Of a stretch of 12,393 nt of DNA, positions 7,307 through 12,393 are shown one piece after another. Numbering within the stretch: position 1 is the stretch's first letter; the number at the start of each line of letters is the position of its first letter. The stretch is taken from positions 1 through 12,393 of the forward strand of contig CAMZKI010000082.1 of the NCBI GenBank assembly GCA_947311125.1. Reading direction: 5' to 3'. A program made the position numbers and the translations under genes. The stretch is from an uncultured Chlorobiota bacterium (lineage in GTDB: Bacteria > Bacteroidota > Bacteroidia > Bacteroidales > JAADGE01). Below the pieces are notes generated by a model. It was not told the origin of the DNA. It made no database searches and was given only the letters and a program-made list of their open reading frames with translations.

Positions 7307-7681
7307 TTAATACATCAAATGCATTTTAGACTTGTTATTCCACCCTGCCTGATAATCATAATCAACAAAATATATTTTTAAATCGGCTTGATAATCATAA
7401 TCCGTAAAATATATTTTTTTATCTGCCTGATAGTCGTAATCGGTAAAATACCACTTCCCGTCGTCATTTGCCTGATAATCGTATTTCACTTTATAAACTT
7501 TTAAATCTGCCTGATAGTCGTAATCGCAAACATAAACTTTTATATCTGCCTGATAATCATACTTGACAACAAAAACTTTTGTTCCTTTTCCGGAAATATT
7601 ACTAATGTTTTCATTAACCGGAATCGCGGAAATAAAGACAAACCATATAAAAACAACAGCAAAAGGATATATATATTTCAT
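7307..7681 (-). CDS. Secreted six-repeat YDYQA protein, 7(1) septoil-knot (ex-DUF6150) family
   Basis: This 124-residue protein has a hydrophobic signal-like N-terminus (about residues 1-20, MKYIYPFAVVFIWFVFISAI), so it is probably exported or membrane-tethered. From residue 35 on it consists of six tandem units of the form K-V/I-Y-F/V-x-D-YDYQA-D, with YDYQA at 41-45, 54-58, 67-71, 82-86, 95-99 and 108-112. The spacing is thus 13, 13, 15, 13 and 13 residues, and the one longer unit carries the insert NDDGKW. The chain closes with GWNNKSK. From memory this pattern belongs to the family now named 7(1) septoil knot, small all-beta proteins predicted to have a seven-crossing backbone knot. I know of no established biochemical function. 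A single cysteine (Cys52) is present. The gene is flanked by the MBL hydrolase upstream and has its own terminator, so it is probably expressed alone or at the end of the MBL transcript. Confidence 0.85.
   Translation of the reverse strand: MKYIYPFAVVFIWFVFISAIPVNENISNISGKGTKVFVVKYDYQADIKVYVCDYDYQADLKVYKVKYDYQANDDGKWYFTDYDYQADKKIYFTDYDYQADLKIYFVDYDYQAGWNNKSKMHLMY
7347..7564 (-). repeat. Six in-frame DNA repeats encoding DYDYQA/KYDYQA
   Basis: A 17-base unit with the plus-strand core gcYtgataRtcRtaatc begins at 7347, 7386, 7425, 7470, 7509 and 7548. The period is exactly 39 bases except for one 45-base step, which corresponds to the two extra residues in the middle. Third-position changes (TAT/TAC, GAT/GAC) are present between copies while the protein motif is constant, so selection acts on the protein and the copies are not freshly duplicated. 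Confidence 0.93.
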
Positions 7682-7719
7682 AGTTTAAAATATTTAGTGA
7701 AAACTTTTTTATATGATGA

Positions 7720-7727
7720 TAAATTTA
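7720..7727 (-). promoter_or_regulatory. Weak -7 box candidate for the septoil-knot gene
   Basis: TAAATTTA matches seven of eight positions of TAnnTTTG on the minus strand, about 39 bases before the start codon. A TTG lies only about 15 bases upstream of it, shorter than the usual spacer. The gene may instead be read through from the MBL gene, since no terminator is visible between them. Confidence 0.2.
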
Positions 7728-7749
7728 CGACATTTTCATAAACAATGTG

Positions 7750-8598
7750 TTAATTTTTGATAAATTCTTCAAGCGTGAAAGTTTTGTTTACTTTTATTCC
7801 TTTTTCTGTTTCTTTCAGGCTGCAGCATTCATTGTATAAATCGTGTTCAAAAAATATTTTCATATCATATTTTATCGCATCGGAAAAAAACCGTTCTTTA
7901 TCTTTTAAAGTCTGTAGCGGCTGTGTATCGTAACCCATTATCCATGGCATAGGAATATGTGCAGTTGAGGGAAATAAATCGGCTCCGTATGCTATTTTTT
8001 TATTCTCATAGGTTATGTAGGGAATAATTTGCCCTATGGTATGTCCGTTAAAGATTTTAATGTCAATTCCCGGGTAAAGTTCTGTTTCTTTATCCGTTAT
8101 TATATTAATGCAATTATGTTCTTTCAGAGGTATAAAATTTTCGGGCAAAAATGATGCTTTTTCTCTTCTGTTCGGGTTTAAAGCCAGCTCCCACTGACCT
8201 TTGCTTACATGATAAACTGCATTCGGAAATTCGGGAACGAGTTCTTTGTTTTCATTATATTTTACGGCACCTCCTACATGATCGAAATGTAAATGTGTAA
8301 GAATAACATCGGTTATGTCTTCCGGCTTAAACCCGTTTTTTTGCAGAGAACTTTCCAATGTTTCGTTACCGTTCGGATAATAATGAGAAAAAAATTTATC
8401 GTCTTGTTTATTTCCCATTCCCGTATCAATTAATATTTTTCGGTTGTCTGTTTCTATCAGCAAACACCTCATTGCCCAATTTGCAAGATTGTTTTCATCG
8501 GCAGGATATTTTTTTTGCCACAGCACTTTAGGAACTACGCCGAACATTGCTCCGCCGTCTAATTTCAAATTTCCTGTTTCAATTTTGTATAATTTCAT
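7750..8598 (-). CDS. Metallo-beta-lactamase-fold hydrolase, YtnP/lactonase-like
   Basis: This 282-residue cytoplasmic enzyme has the dinuclear-zinc MBL fold. The signature THLHFDH is at 101-107 (His102, His104, Asp106, His107). The other metal ligands are readable as His186 in NGHTIGQ, Asp207 in YGADLFPS and His252 in FFEHD, so the active site looks complete. The opening DGGAMFGVVPKVLW (14-27) is typical of the branch that contains the Bacillus YtnP lactonase. That branch includes acyl-homoserine-lactone-degrading enzymes, but many members have untested substrates, so a lactonase role is only a suggestion. It is divergent from the alpha/beta hydrolase, with 26 bases between start codons. The septoil-knot gene follows on the same strand 68 bases after its stop. 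Confidence 0.88.
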   Translation of the reverse strand: MKLYKIETGNLKLDGGAMFGVVPKVLWQKKYPADENNLANWAMRCLLIETDNRKILIDTGMGNKQDDKFFSHYYPNGNETLESSLQKNGFKPEDITDVILTHLHFDHVGGAVKYNENKELVPEFPNAVYHVSKGQWELALNPNRREKASFLPENFIPLKEHNCINIITDKETELYPGIDIKIFNGHTIGQIIPYITYENKKIAYGADLFPSTAHIPMPWIMGYDTQPLQTLKDKERFFSDAIKYDMKIFFEHDLYNECCSLKETEKGIKVNKTFTLEEFIKN

Positions 8599-8614
8599 CT
8601 TATATTTATTTTTG
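8584..8614 (+). promoter_or_regulatory. Promoter of the alpha/beta hydrolase gene, overlapping the MBL gene start
   Basis: TTTG at 8584-8587 and TATTTTTG at 8607-8614 are separated by 19 bases and match the Bacteroidota consensus in full. The -33 element is inside the first codons of the divergent MBL gene. Transcription would begin near 8619-8621, only about 4-6 bases before the ATG at 8625, so the transcript would be almost leaderless. Confidence 0.65.
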
Positions 8615-8624
8615 AAGAAAAATT

Positions 8625-9425
8625 ATGGAAAAGCAAATATATAACAATAATCTGAAAATAAATTACGACATCAAAGGCAAGGGAAATACCGTTGTTTTAA
8701 TTCACGGTTTTTTAGAGACATCTGCAACGTGGAAAAGTTTTGCCGACTTATTGTCTTCGGAGTTTTCGGTTATTTCTGTTGATTTACCGGGGCACGGAAA
8801 AAGTGATATTTTTGATGAGCCTTATACTATGTGTAAATATGCTGACAGTGTTTATGCCGTATTAAAATCGGAAAATACTCAAAAAGCTGTTATTATCGGT
8901 CATTCAATGGGCGGGTATGTTGCTTTGGCATTTGCAGAGAATTACCCTTCTATGCTGTCCGGTTTGTGTTTGTTTCATTCTATTCCTTTTTCTGACAGTG
9001 ACGAAAAAAAGCAGTTGCGAAATGAAGTTATCAGCCGGATAAAAAGCGGAAATAAAGACATTGTTTGTTCAAATCATGCGAAAGCGGTTTATGCTGACGA
9101 TAATACAGAAAGGTTCAGAGATAAAATAAAAGAAGGGGAAAAAATTGCAATATCGATTTCGGAAGAAGGAATTATTGCATCATTATCGGCTATGAGAGAC
9201 AGAAAAGACAGACATTATATATTAGAAAAGCTGAGAGTTCCTTTTTTGTATATTTTCGGAAATAAAGACCGTTTTATTCAGGAAAGTGTTCTTGAAGCAA
9301 TTAAATTTCCGAAATTAACGGATACCGCTATTTTAGAGAACTCAGGACATATGGGTATGATTGAGGAAAAAGAAATGTCTTTAAAAATTATAAGAAATTT
9401 TTGTAAAAAAATATACGATAAGTAA
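8625..9425 (+). CDS. Alpha/beta-fold hydrolase
   Basis: This is a soluble 266-residue hydrolase with a complete catalytic triad. The nucleophile is Ser94 in the elbow GHSMGG (92-97), the acid Asp215 in FGNKDRF, and the base His242 in NSGHMG. The oxyanion-hole motif is HGFLE (27-31), and DLPGHGKSD (53-61) is the usual loop after strand 4. The cap region, about residues 118-200, is charged and helical. The family includes esterases, lipases, MhpC/MenH-like C-C hydrolases and haloalkane dehalogenase relatives. The substrate cannot be told from these motifs. There is no signal peptide. The ATG at 8625 is the only sensible start, because the first beta strand begins within ten residues. It is divergent from the MBL hydrolase and converges on def with the two stop codons touching. 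Confidence 0.9.
   Translation: MEKQIYNNNLKINYDIKGKGNTVVLIHGFLETSATWKSFADLLSSEFSVISVDLPGHGKSDIFDEPYTMCKYADSVYAVLKSENTQKAVIIGHSMGGYVALAFAENYPSMLSGLCLFHSIPFSDSDEKKQLRNEVISRIKSGNKDIVCSNHAKAVYADDNTERFRDKIKEGEKIAISISEEGIIASLSAMRDRKDRHYILEKLRVPFLYIFGNKDRFIQESVLEAIKFPKLTDTAILENSGHMGMIEEKEMSLKIIRNFCKKIYDK
8634..8641 (-). promoter_or_regulatory. -7 box candidate for the MBL hydrolase gene
   Basis: The minus strand reads TATATTTG, a full match to TAnnTTTG, inside the first codons of the alpha/beta hydrolase gene and about 36 bases before the MBL start codon. A TTTG at the correct spacing is not evident, so the call is partial. Confidence 0.4.
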
Positions 9426-9430
9426 TTACT
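9421..9430. other. Perfect 10-base palindrome formed by two abutting stop codons
   Basis: The sequence AGTAATTACT equals its own reverse complement. Its centre holds TAA (9423-9425), the stop of the alpha/beta hydrolase, and TTA (9426-9428), the TAA stop of def on the other strand, with no base between. The arms are too short and AT-rich to act as a terminator. Confidence 0.8.
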
Positions 9431-9992
9431 GTCTGTATTTTCCTCCGAGAACAAACTTGTATCTTTTATCAAAGTTTCCTTTTGCTATTTGAGTCAGTTT
9501 TCTTTTTAAAAACTTTTTGCGCAGAGGTGAAACTTTGTCCGTAAAAAGAATTCCGTCTAAATGGTCGTATTCGTGTTGCAGAATAACTGCCGCCAAACCG
9601 GTAAATGTTTCTGTTACGGGTTCAAATTTTTCATTAACATATTTAATCGTAACACTCGTGAACCTGTCAATATCTTCGTGAATATCCGGAATACTCAGGC
9701 ATCCTTCGTTTGATCGCATTGTTTCCGAATTTTTATTGATAATTCGGGCGTTTATAAATGTGCGTTTAAAATTTTCAAGTTCCGGATTTTCTTCTGCTAT
9801 AGGCGAGGCATCAATAATAAAAAGTCGTATGGACTTTCCTACCTGAGGAGCAGCAAGTCCGACCCCGTCGGAGGCATACATTGTTTCATACATATTTTCA
9901 ATAAGTTCTTTTAACCCGGGATAATCTTCCGTAATATTTTCGGCAATTTTTCTTAAAACCGGTGAGCCTATAATATGTATCGGTAATATCAT
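9426..9992 (-). CDS. def: Peptide deformylase
   Basis: The enzyme removes the formyl group from the N-terminal methionine of new proteins at the ribosome. All three family motifs are present: GVGLAAPQ (43-50), EGCLS (96-100) with the metal-ligand Cys98, and QHEYDH (139-144) with metal ligands His140 and His144 and the catalytic Glu141. At 188 residues it is a normal bacterial type. The ATG start gives MILPIHIIGSPVLRK, the expected N-terminus. It begins one base after the ruvX stop codon, so the two are surely co-transcribed and probably translationally coupled. The gene ends against the stop codon of the convergent alpha/beta hydrolase without any terminator hairpin. Confidence 0.97.
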   Translation of the reverse strand: MILPIHIIGSPVLRKIAENITEDYPGLKELIENMYETMYASDGVGLAAPQVGKSIRLFIIDASPIAEENPELENFKRTFINARIINKNSETMRSNEGCLSIPDIHEDIDRFTSVTIKYVNEKFEPVTETFTGLAAVILQHEYDHLDGILFTDKVSPLRKKFLKRKLTQIAKGNFDKRYKFVLGGKYRQ

Positions 9993-9993
9993 T

Positions 9994-10410
9994 TTAAATA
10001 TTTTTGAATTCTAAATACGATTGTAAAATTAAAACAGCACTTATTTTATCAACCAGTGCTTTATTTTGTCTGTCTTTTTTTTTAAGATTACCTTCAATCA
10101 GTGCCGCTTGTGCCATTTTTGAGGTGAACCTTTCGTCATATGTGTCAATTTTCGTATCCGGATATTTTTTTATAAGTTTTTTTATGAACGGATTAATAAA
10201 TTGCAAAGATTCAGCACCTTCATTTTGTAAATTAACCGGATATCCTACAACTACGGTTTCAACATCTTCTTTTTTAAAATAATCATCTAAAAATAAAAAT
10301 ATATCTTTTGAATGAACTGTCGTTAAGCCGTTTGCTATAATTTTTAACGGGTCTGTAACTGCTAAACCCACCCGTTTTCTGCCGTAATCTATTGCTAATA
10401 TCCTTCCCAA
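9994..10410 (-). CDS. ruvX: Putative Holliday-junction resolvase / pre-16S rRNA nuclease RuvX (YqgF), TTG start
   Basis: This 138-residue RNase-H-fold nuclease of the YqgF family is linked to Holliday-junction resolution and, in Escherichia coli, to maturation of the 16S rRNA 5' end. Motifs seen are the first strand ILAIDYGRKRVG with catalytic Asp8, VVVGYPVN (53-60), YDERFTS (91-97) with Glu93, and VDKISAVLILQSYLE (120-134) with Asp121. The start codon is TTG at 10410: a TAA stop in the same frame lies two codons upstream, and the next in-frame ATG is far inside, after the catalytic residues. The family's normal N-terminus MGRILAIDYG fits exactly. A purine-rich GGGAAGGA lies just after the start codon instead of before it. 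Followed at one base by def. Confidence 0.93.
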   Translation of the reverse strand: MGRILAIDYGRKRVGLAVTDPLKIIANGLTTVHSKDIFLFLDDYFKKEDVETVVVGYPVNLQNEGAESLQFINPFIKKLIKKYPDTKIDTYDERFTSKMAQAALIEGNLKKKDRQNKALVDKISAVLILQSYLEFKNI

Positions 10411-10424
10411 ATCTTAAAAAGTTG

Positions 10425-10432
10425 CAAAATTA
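10425..10432 (-). promoter_or_regulatory. -7 box candidate for ruvX-def
   Basis: On the minus strand TAATTTTG, followed by C, is a full match to TAnnTTTG, 14 bases before the TTG start of ruvX. A start point 5-7 bases downstream would leave a leader under 10 bases. No TTTG is seen 19-21 bases upstream, so transcription from the vsr side is an alternative. Confidence 0.4.
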
Positions 10433-10457
10433 CTAAAATATTTAAAATATTACCCGT

Positions 10458-10874
10458 TTATCTGTGTTTCCTGATTTCTTTTTCAATTTCGTTTACACAG
10501 GAATCTGTATTTTTCAGAATATCATTACCCCAAAATCGCAGCACTGTCCAGCCCTGTTCTCTCAATTTTCGATTTACTTCCTTGTCGCGTTCTATGTTTC
10601 TTTCAATTTTTTTAATCCAAAAATCTCTGTTTGATTTTATTTCATTTTTTTTGTTTTCCCAATCTTTGCCGTGCCAAAATTCGCTGTCACAAAAAACAAC
10701 TGTTTTATATTTTCTGAAAACAAAATCGGGTTTACCGAAAATAGTTTTTACGTTTTTTCTGTAACGATATCCTTTATTCCACAATGCTTTACCCAAAACA
10801 ATCTCAATCTTTGTGCCTTTTGATTTTACGGCTTGCATATTTTTTCTTCTTTGCTCGGGTGTATGCCTGTCCAT
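10458..10874 (-). CDS. vsr: Very-short-patch-repair-type (Vsr) DNA mismatch endonuclease
   Basis: This 138-residue endonuclease is of the Vsr family, which nicks DNA beside T:G mismatches that arise when 5-methylcytosine deaminates. Residues that can be matched to E. coli Vsr are the N-terminal RRKNMQAVKSKGT with Met13 (a DNA-wedging residue there), Glu24, the catalytic Asp50 in GKPDFVF, the aromatic pair Phe66-Trp67 in EFWH, and the ERNIERDKEVNRKLREQGW helix. The E. coli zinc-site cysteine next to FWH is Glu65 here, and the run HHHHC is replaced by HGKDW, so the zinc site appears absent, as in what I believe is a subfamily with DSEFWHGKDW. No cytosine methyltransferase is in the window. It starts 27 bases after the LRR gene and ends 47 bases before ruvX. 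Confidence 0.9.
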   Translation of the reverse strand: MDRHTPEQRRKNMQAVKSKGTKIEIVLGKALWNKGYRYRKNVKTIFGKPDFVFRKYKTVVFCDSEFWHGKDWENKKNEIKSNRDFWIKKIERNIERDKEVNRKLREQGWTVLRFWGNDILKNTDSCVNEIEKEIRKHR

Positions 10875-10901
10875 TTTCAGTTTTCCTGAATTATTATTTT
10901 G

Positions 10902-12263
10902 TCATTTATTTTTCTTAAAATATTTTTTTATTGCGTCATTTCCTTTTTTAATAACGGAAACCGGCGGATAGTCAATAGGATTATTTTGCAATAATATTCC
11001 GTCTTCATTATCATCAAAATTTACAGGTAAATTGAGGTTAAGAATAAAATGCGGCAGAAATTCAAGGGAGTTATTTGACAAATCAAGTTCTTTCAGGTTT
11101 TTTAATTCGCTTATTTCAACAGGAAGAATCTTAATATTATTATTTGACAACGACAGAGTTTCAAGATTTATAAGTTTTTTTACCGACTCCGGTATTTTTG
11201 AGATATAATTCATTCCTAATTCGAGGTGTATCAGTTCGCTTAATTCAAAAAGTTGTTCCGGAATATCGGTAATTTCGTTATCCATCAACAGTAAAATTCT
11301 GAGTAATTGCAAATTGCTGATATTTTCGGGTATCTTTTTAATTTTATTTCCTATTAAATTAAGTTCTTTAAGATTTATTATATCGAGAATCTCAGGATAA
11401 AAAATACCTGATTTATTTCCTGAAAGATCTAATTTTCTGAGAGTTTTAAGATAAACGATTTCTTCAGGCATAGATTTTATGCCGTTATAATCAAAAACCA
11501 ATGTTCTTATTTGTTTTAAATTTCCGACGGAAGGAGGTATTCGGGTTATTTTGTTAAAACCCATATTCAGAAATTCCAATTTCGGGATATTAAATAAATC
11601 GTCTTTTATTTCAGTAACTTTATTTCCGCTCAGGTAAAGACGGTATAACACCGGAAGTCTGCAAACTGCATCGGGGACTTCTGTGAAGTTGTTGTTACTT
11701 AAGTCAAGTTCCTGCAAATTATTTAAATCGCTGAAATTAACAGGCAAATAGCTTAATCCGCATTGAGATAAGTTCAAATATGACAAACGAGAATAGTTAT
11801 CAATACAATCAGGTAGTTTTTTTAAAATATTACGACTTAAGTTCAGTTCTAAAAGGCTCTGAAAATCTTTAATTTCACAAGGCAGTTCAGTAATTTTATT
11901 TTCTGTTAAAATAAGTGTCTCTAATTTTTTACAATCATACAGTTCCTGCGGAAAAACTTCAATTTTATTATATGCCAAATTCAAAAAACGCAGTTTTTTT
12001 AAATTTTTTATCTCTTCCGGCACAATCGATATTTCATTGTTTTCCAAAGAAAGTTCTTCCAATGACTCTATCTCAAAAATAACTTTAGGTATTTCTTTAA
12101 AGCCTGCCTTTGTAATTTTAAGTTTTATAATTTCGCCGTTGTCATTAAGTTGGAATCGACCAAAACTGTCAAATACCCAACCGTCAATATTAAACTTTCC
12201 CTGTTTAAAGGTTTTTCCGATTTCTTTTTCTAATTTTGTAGTGTATTTATTAAACTTTTGCAT
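10902..12263 (-). CDS. Cytoplasmic leucine-rich-repeat protein with sixteen 23-residue repeats
   Basis: This 453-residue protein of unknown partner has no signal peptide: it begins MQKFNKYTTKLEKEIGK, hydrophilic. Residues 45-412 are sixteen consecutive leucine-rich repeats, each exactly 23 residues long, of the form LxxLxLxxNxIxxIPxxIxxLxx. The first (45-67) and the eleventh (275-297) are the least regular. A capping segment (413-453) with NPIDYPPVSVIKKGNDAIKKYF follows. The same kind of cap ends the LRR domain in bacterial Roco/LRR-GTPase proteins, but here the chain stops immediately after it, so no GTPase domain is present. A solenoid of this kind normally serves as a protein-binding surface. 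The N-terminal GWVFDSFGRFQLNDNGEIIKL resembles the lead-in found in other bacterial LRR proteins. It is divergent from the secreted-protein gene at 12311, with 47 bases between the starts. Confidence 0.93.
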   Translation of the reverse strand: MQKFNKYTTKLEKEIGKTFKQGKFNIDGWVFDSFGRFQLNDNGEIIKLKITKAGFKEIPKVIFEIESLEELSLENNEISIVPEEIKNLKKLRFLNLAYNKIEVFPQELYDCKKLETLILTENKITELPCEIKDFQSLLELNLSRNILKKLPDCIDNYSRLSYLNLSQCGLSYLPVNFSDLNNLQELDLSNNNFTEVPDAVCRLPVLYRLYLSGNKVTEIKDDLFNIPKLEFLNMGFNKITRIPPSVGNLKQIRTLVFDYNGIKSMPEEIVYLKTLRKLDLSGNKSGIFYPEILDIINLKELNLIGNKIKKIPENISNLQLLRILLLMDNEITDIPEQLFELSELIHLELGMNYISKIPESVKKLINLETLSLSNNNIKILPVEISELKNLKELDLSNNSLEFLPHFILNLNLPVNFDDNEDGILLQNNPIDYPPVSVIKKGNDAIKKYFKKNK

Positions 12264-12310
12264 TGTAGTTTTTATAGATTTTTTAACTCGGTAAATTTAA
12301 ACATTTTAAT

Positions 12311-12393
12311 ATGAAACTTAAACAATTAATATTTTTTTTATTTTTTATGTCAGTATCATACTCTTCATTCTCACAAGATTATCAAAAAGAAAT
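12311..12393 (+). CDS. Start of a secreted protein (partial, cut by window end)
   Basis: An ATG at 12311 opens a frame of 27 codons plus two bases that continues beyond the window. It encodes a textbook signal peptide: MKLKQ, then LIFFLFFMSVSYSS, then FS, with likely cleavage before QDYQKE. Mature proteins starting with Gln-Asp after a Ser or Ala are common in Bacteroidota. The identity of the mature protein is unknown. The frame is open throughout, and no competing gene covers it. Confidence 0.7.
   Translation, partial: MKLKQLIFFLFFMSVSYSSFSQDYQKE

Noticed and set aside
7347..7564. Regularly spaced short repeats resembling a small CRISPR array
   Set aside because: The repeats and the sequence between them form one open reading frame with a repeated peptide, the spacing is a multiple of three, and there are no cas genes.
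7695..7745. TGAAAA/TTTTCA inverted repeat after the MBL gene as a terminator
   Set aside because: The six-base, mostly A-T stem would need a loop of about 29 bases and has no proper U tract, so it is not credible.
7750..8598. Naming the MBL enzyme a quorum-quenching lactonase
   Set aside because: The zinc motif and the YtnP-like opening are shared by many enzymes with other or unknown substrates, so only the fold and branch are stated.
10437..10451. AT-only inverted repeat between vsr and ruvX as a terminator
   Set aside because: The arms AATATTT and AAATATT are separated by a single base, contain no G-C pair and cannot form a stable hairpin.
10458..12263. Vsr plus LRR gene as a two-gene defence system
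   Set aside because: The only link is a 27-base gap on the same strand. No nucleotide-binding, methyltransferase or toxin-like domain is present, so the pairing is not enough to propose a system.

Overview
This 12.4 kb stretch is low-GC, gene-dense DNA from a member of the Bacteroidota. The support is a GldF-type gliding-motility ABC permease with the start of its expected partner gene, a family of secreted proteins whose signal peptides end in Ala-Gln or Ser-Gln, an outer-membrane protein with the SPYSR opening typical of the phylum, poor Shine-Dalgarno sequences, and promoters of the Bacteroidota form (TTTG, about 20 bases, TAnnTTTG). A Bacteroidales/Marinilabiliales-like lineage seems most likely, but the window contains no rRNA or other marker to settle this.

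Layout. 1-838 (minus): gldF followed by the first codons of a probable gldG. 965-2104 (plus): an acyl-CoA dehydrogenase with a well-formed promoter, divergent from gldF. 2107-7220 (minus): a cell-envelope block of four genes. In transcription order these are type III pantothenate kinase (coaX), an overlapping beta-barrel outer-membrane protein, a secreted TPR protein that ends at a terminator, and a periplasmic N-acetylmuramoyl-L-alanine amidase with a LysM-like front. 7307-7681 (minus): a small secreted protein made of six YDYQA repeats, recognised as the 7(1) septoil-knot (formerly DUF6150) type, with its own terminator. 7750-9425: a divergent pair of hydrolases, metallo-beta-lactamase fold (minus) and alpha/beta fold (plus), whose starts are only 26 bases apart. 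9426-10410 (minus): ruvX (TTG start) then def, one base apart. 10458-10874 (minus): a Vsr-like endonuclease without a visible partner methyltransferase. 10902-12263 (minus): a cytoplasmic protein with sixteen leucine-rich repeats of exactly 23 residues. 12311-12393 (plus): the start of a secreted protein cut by the window edge.

How the parts fit together. The core is housekeeping: coenzyme A synthesis, fatty-acid oxidation or butyryl-CoA metabolism, N-terminal deformylation, Holliday-junction or rRNA processing, peptidoglycan cleavage and outer-membrane assembly or transport. The accessory-looking genes are the septoil-knot repeat protein, the orphan Vsr and the LRR protein. No tRNA, rRNA, CRISPR array, insertion sequence or prophage was seen. 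No gene-free stretch exceeds about 130 bases. The most unusual item is the six-repeat knotted protein. I see no convincing new multi-gene system.
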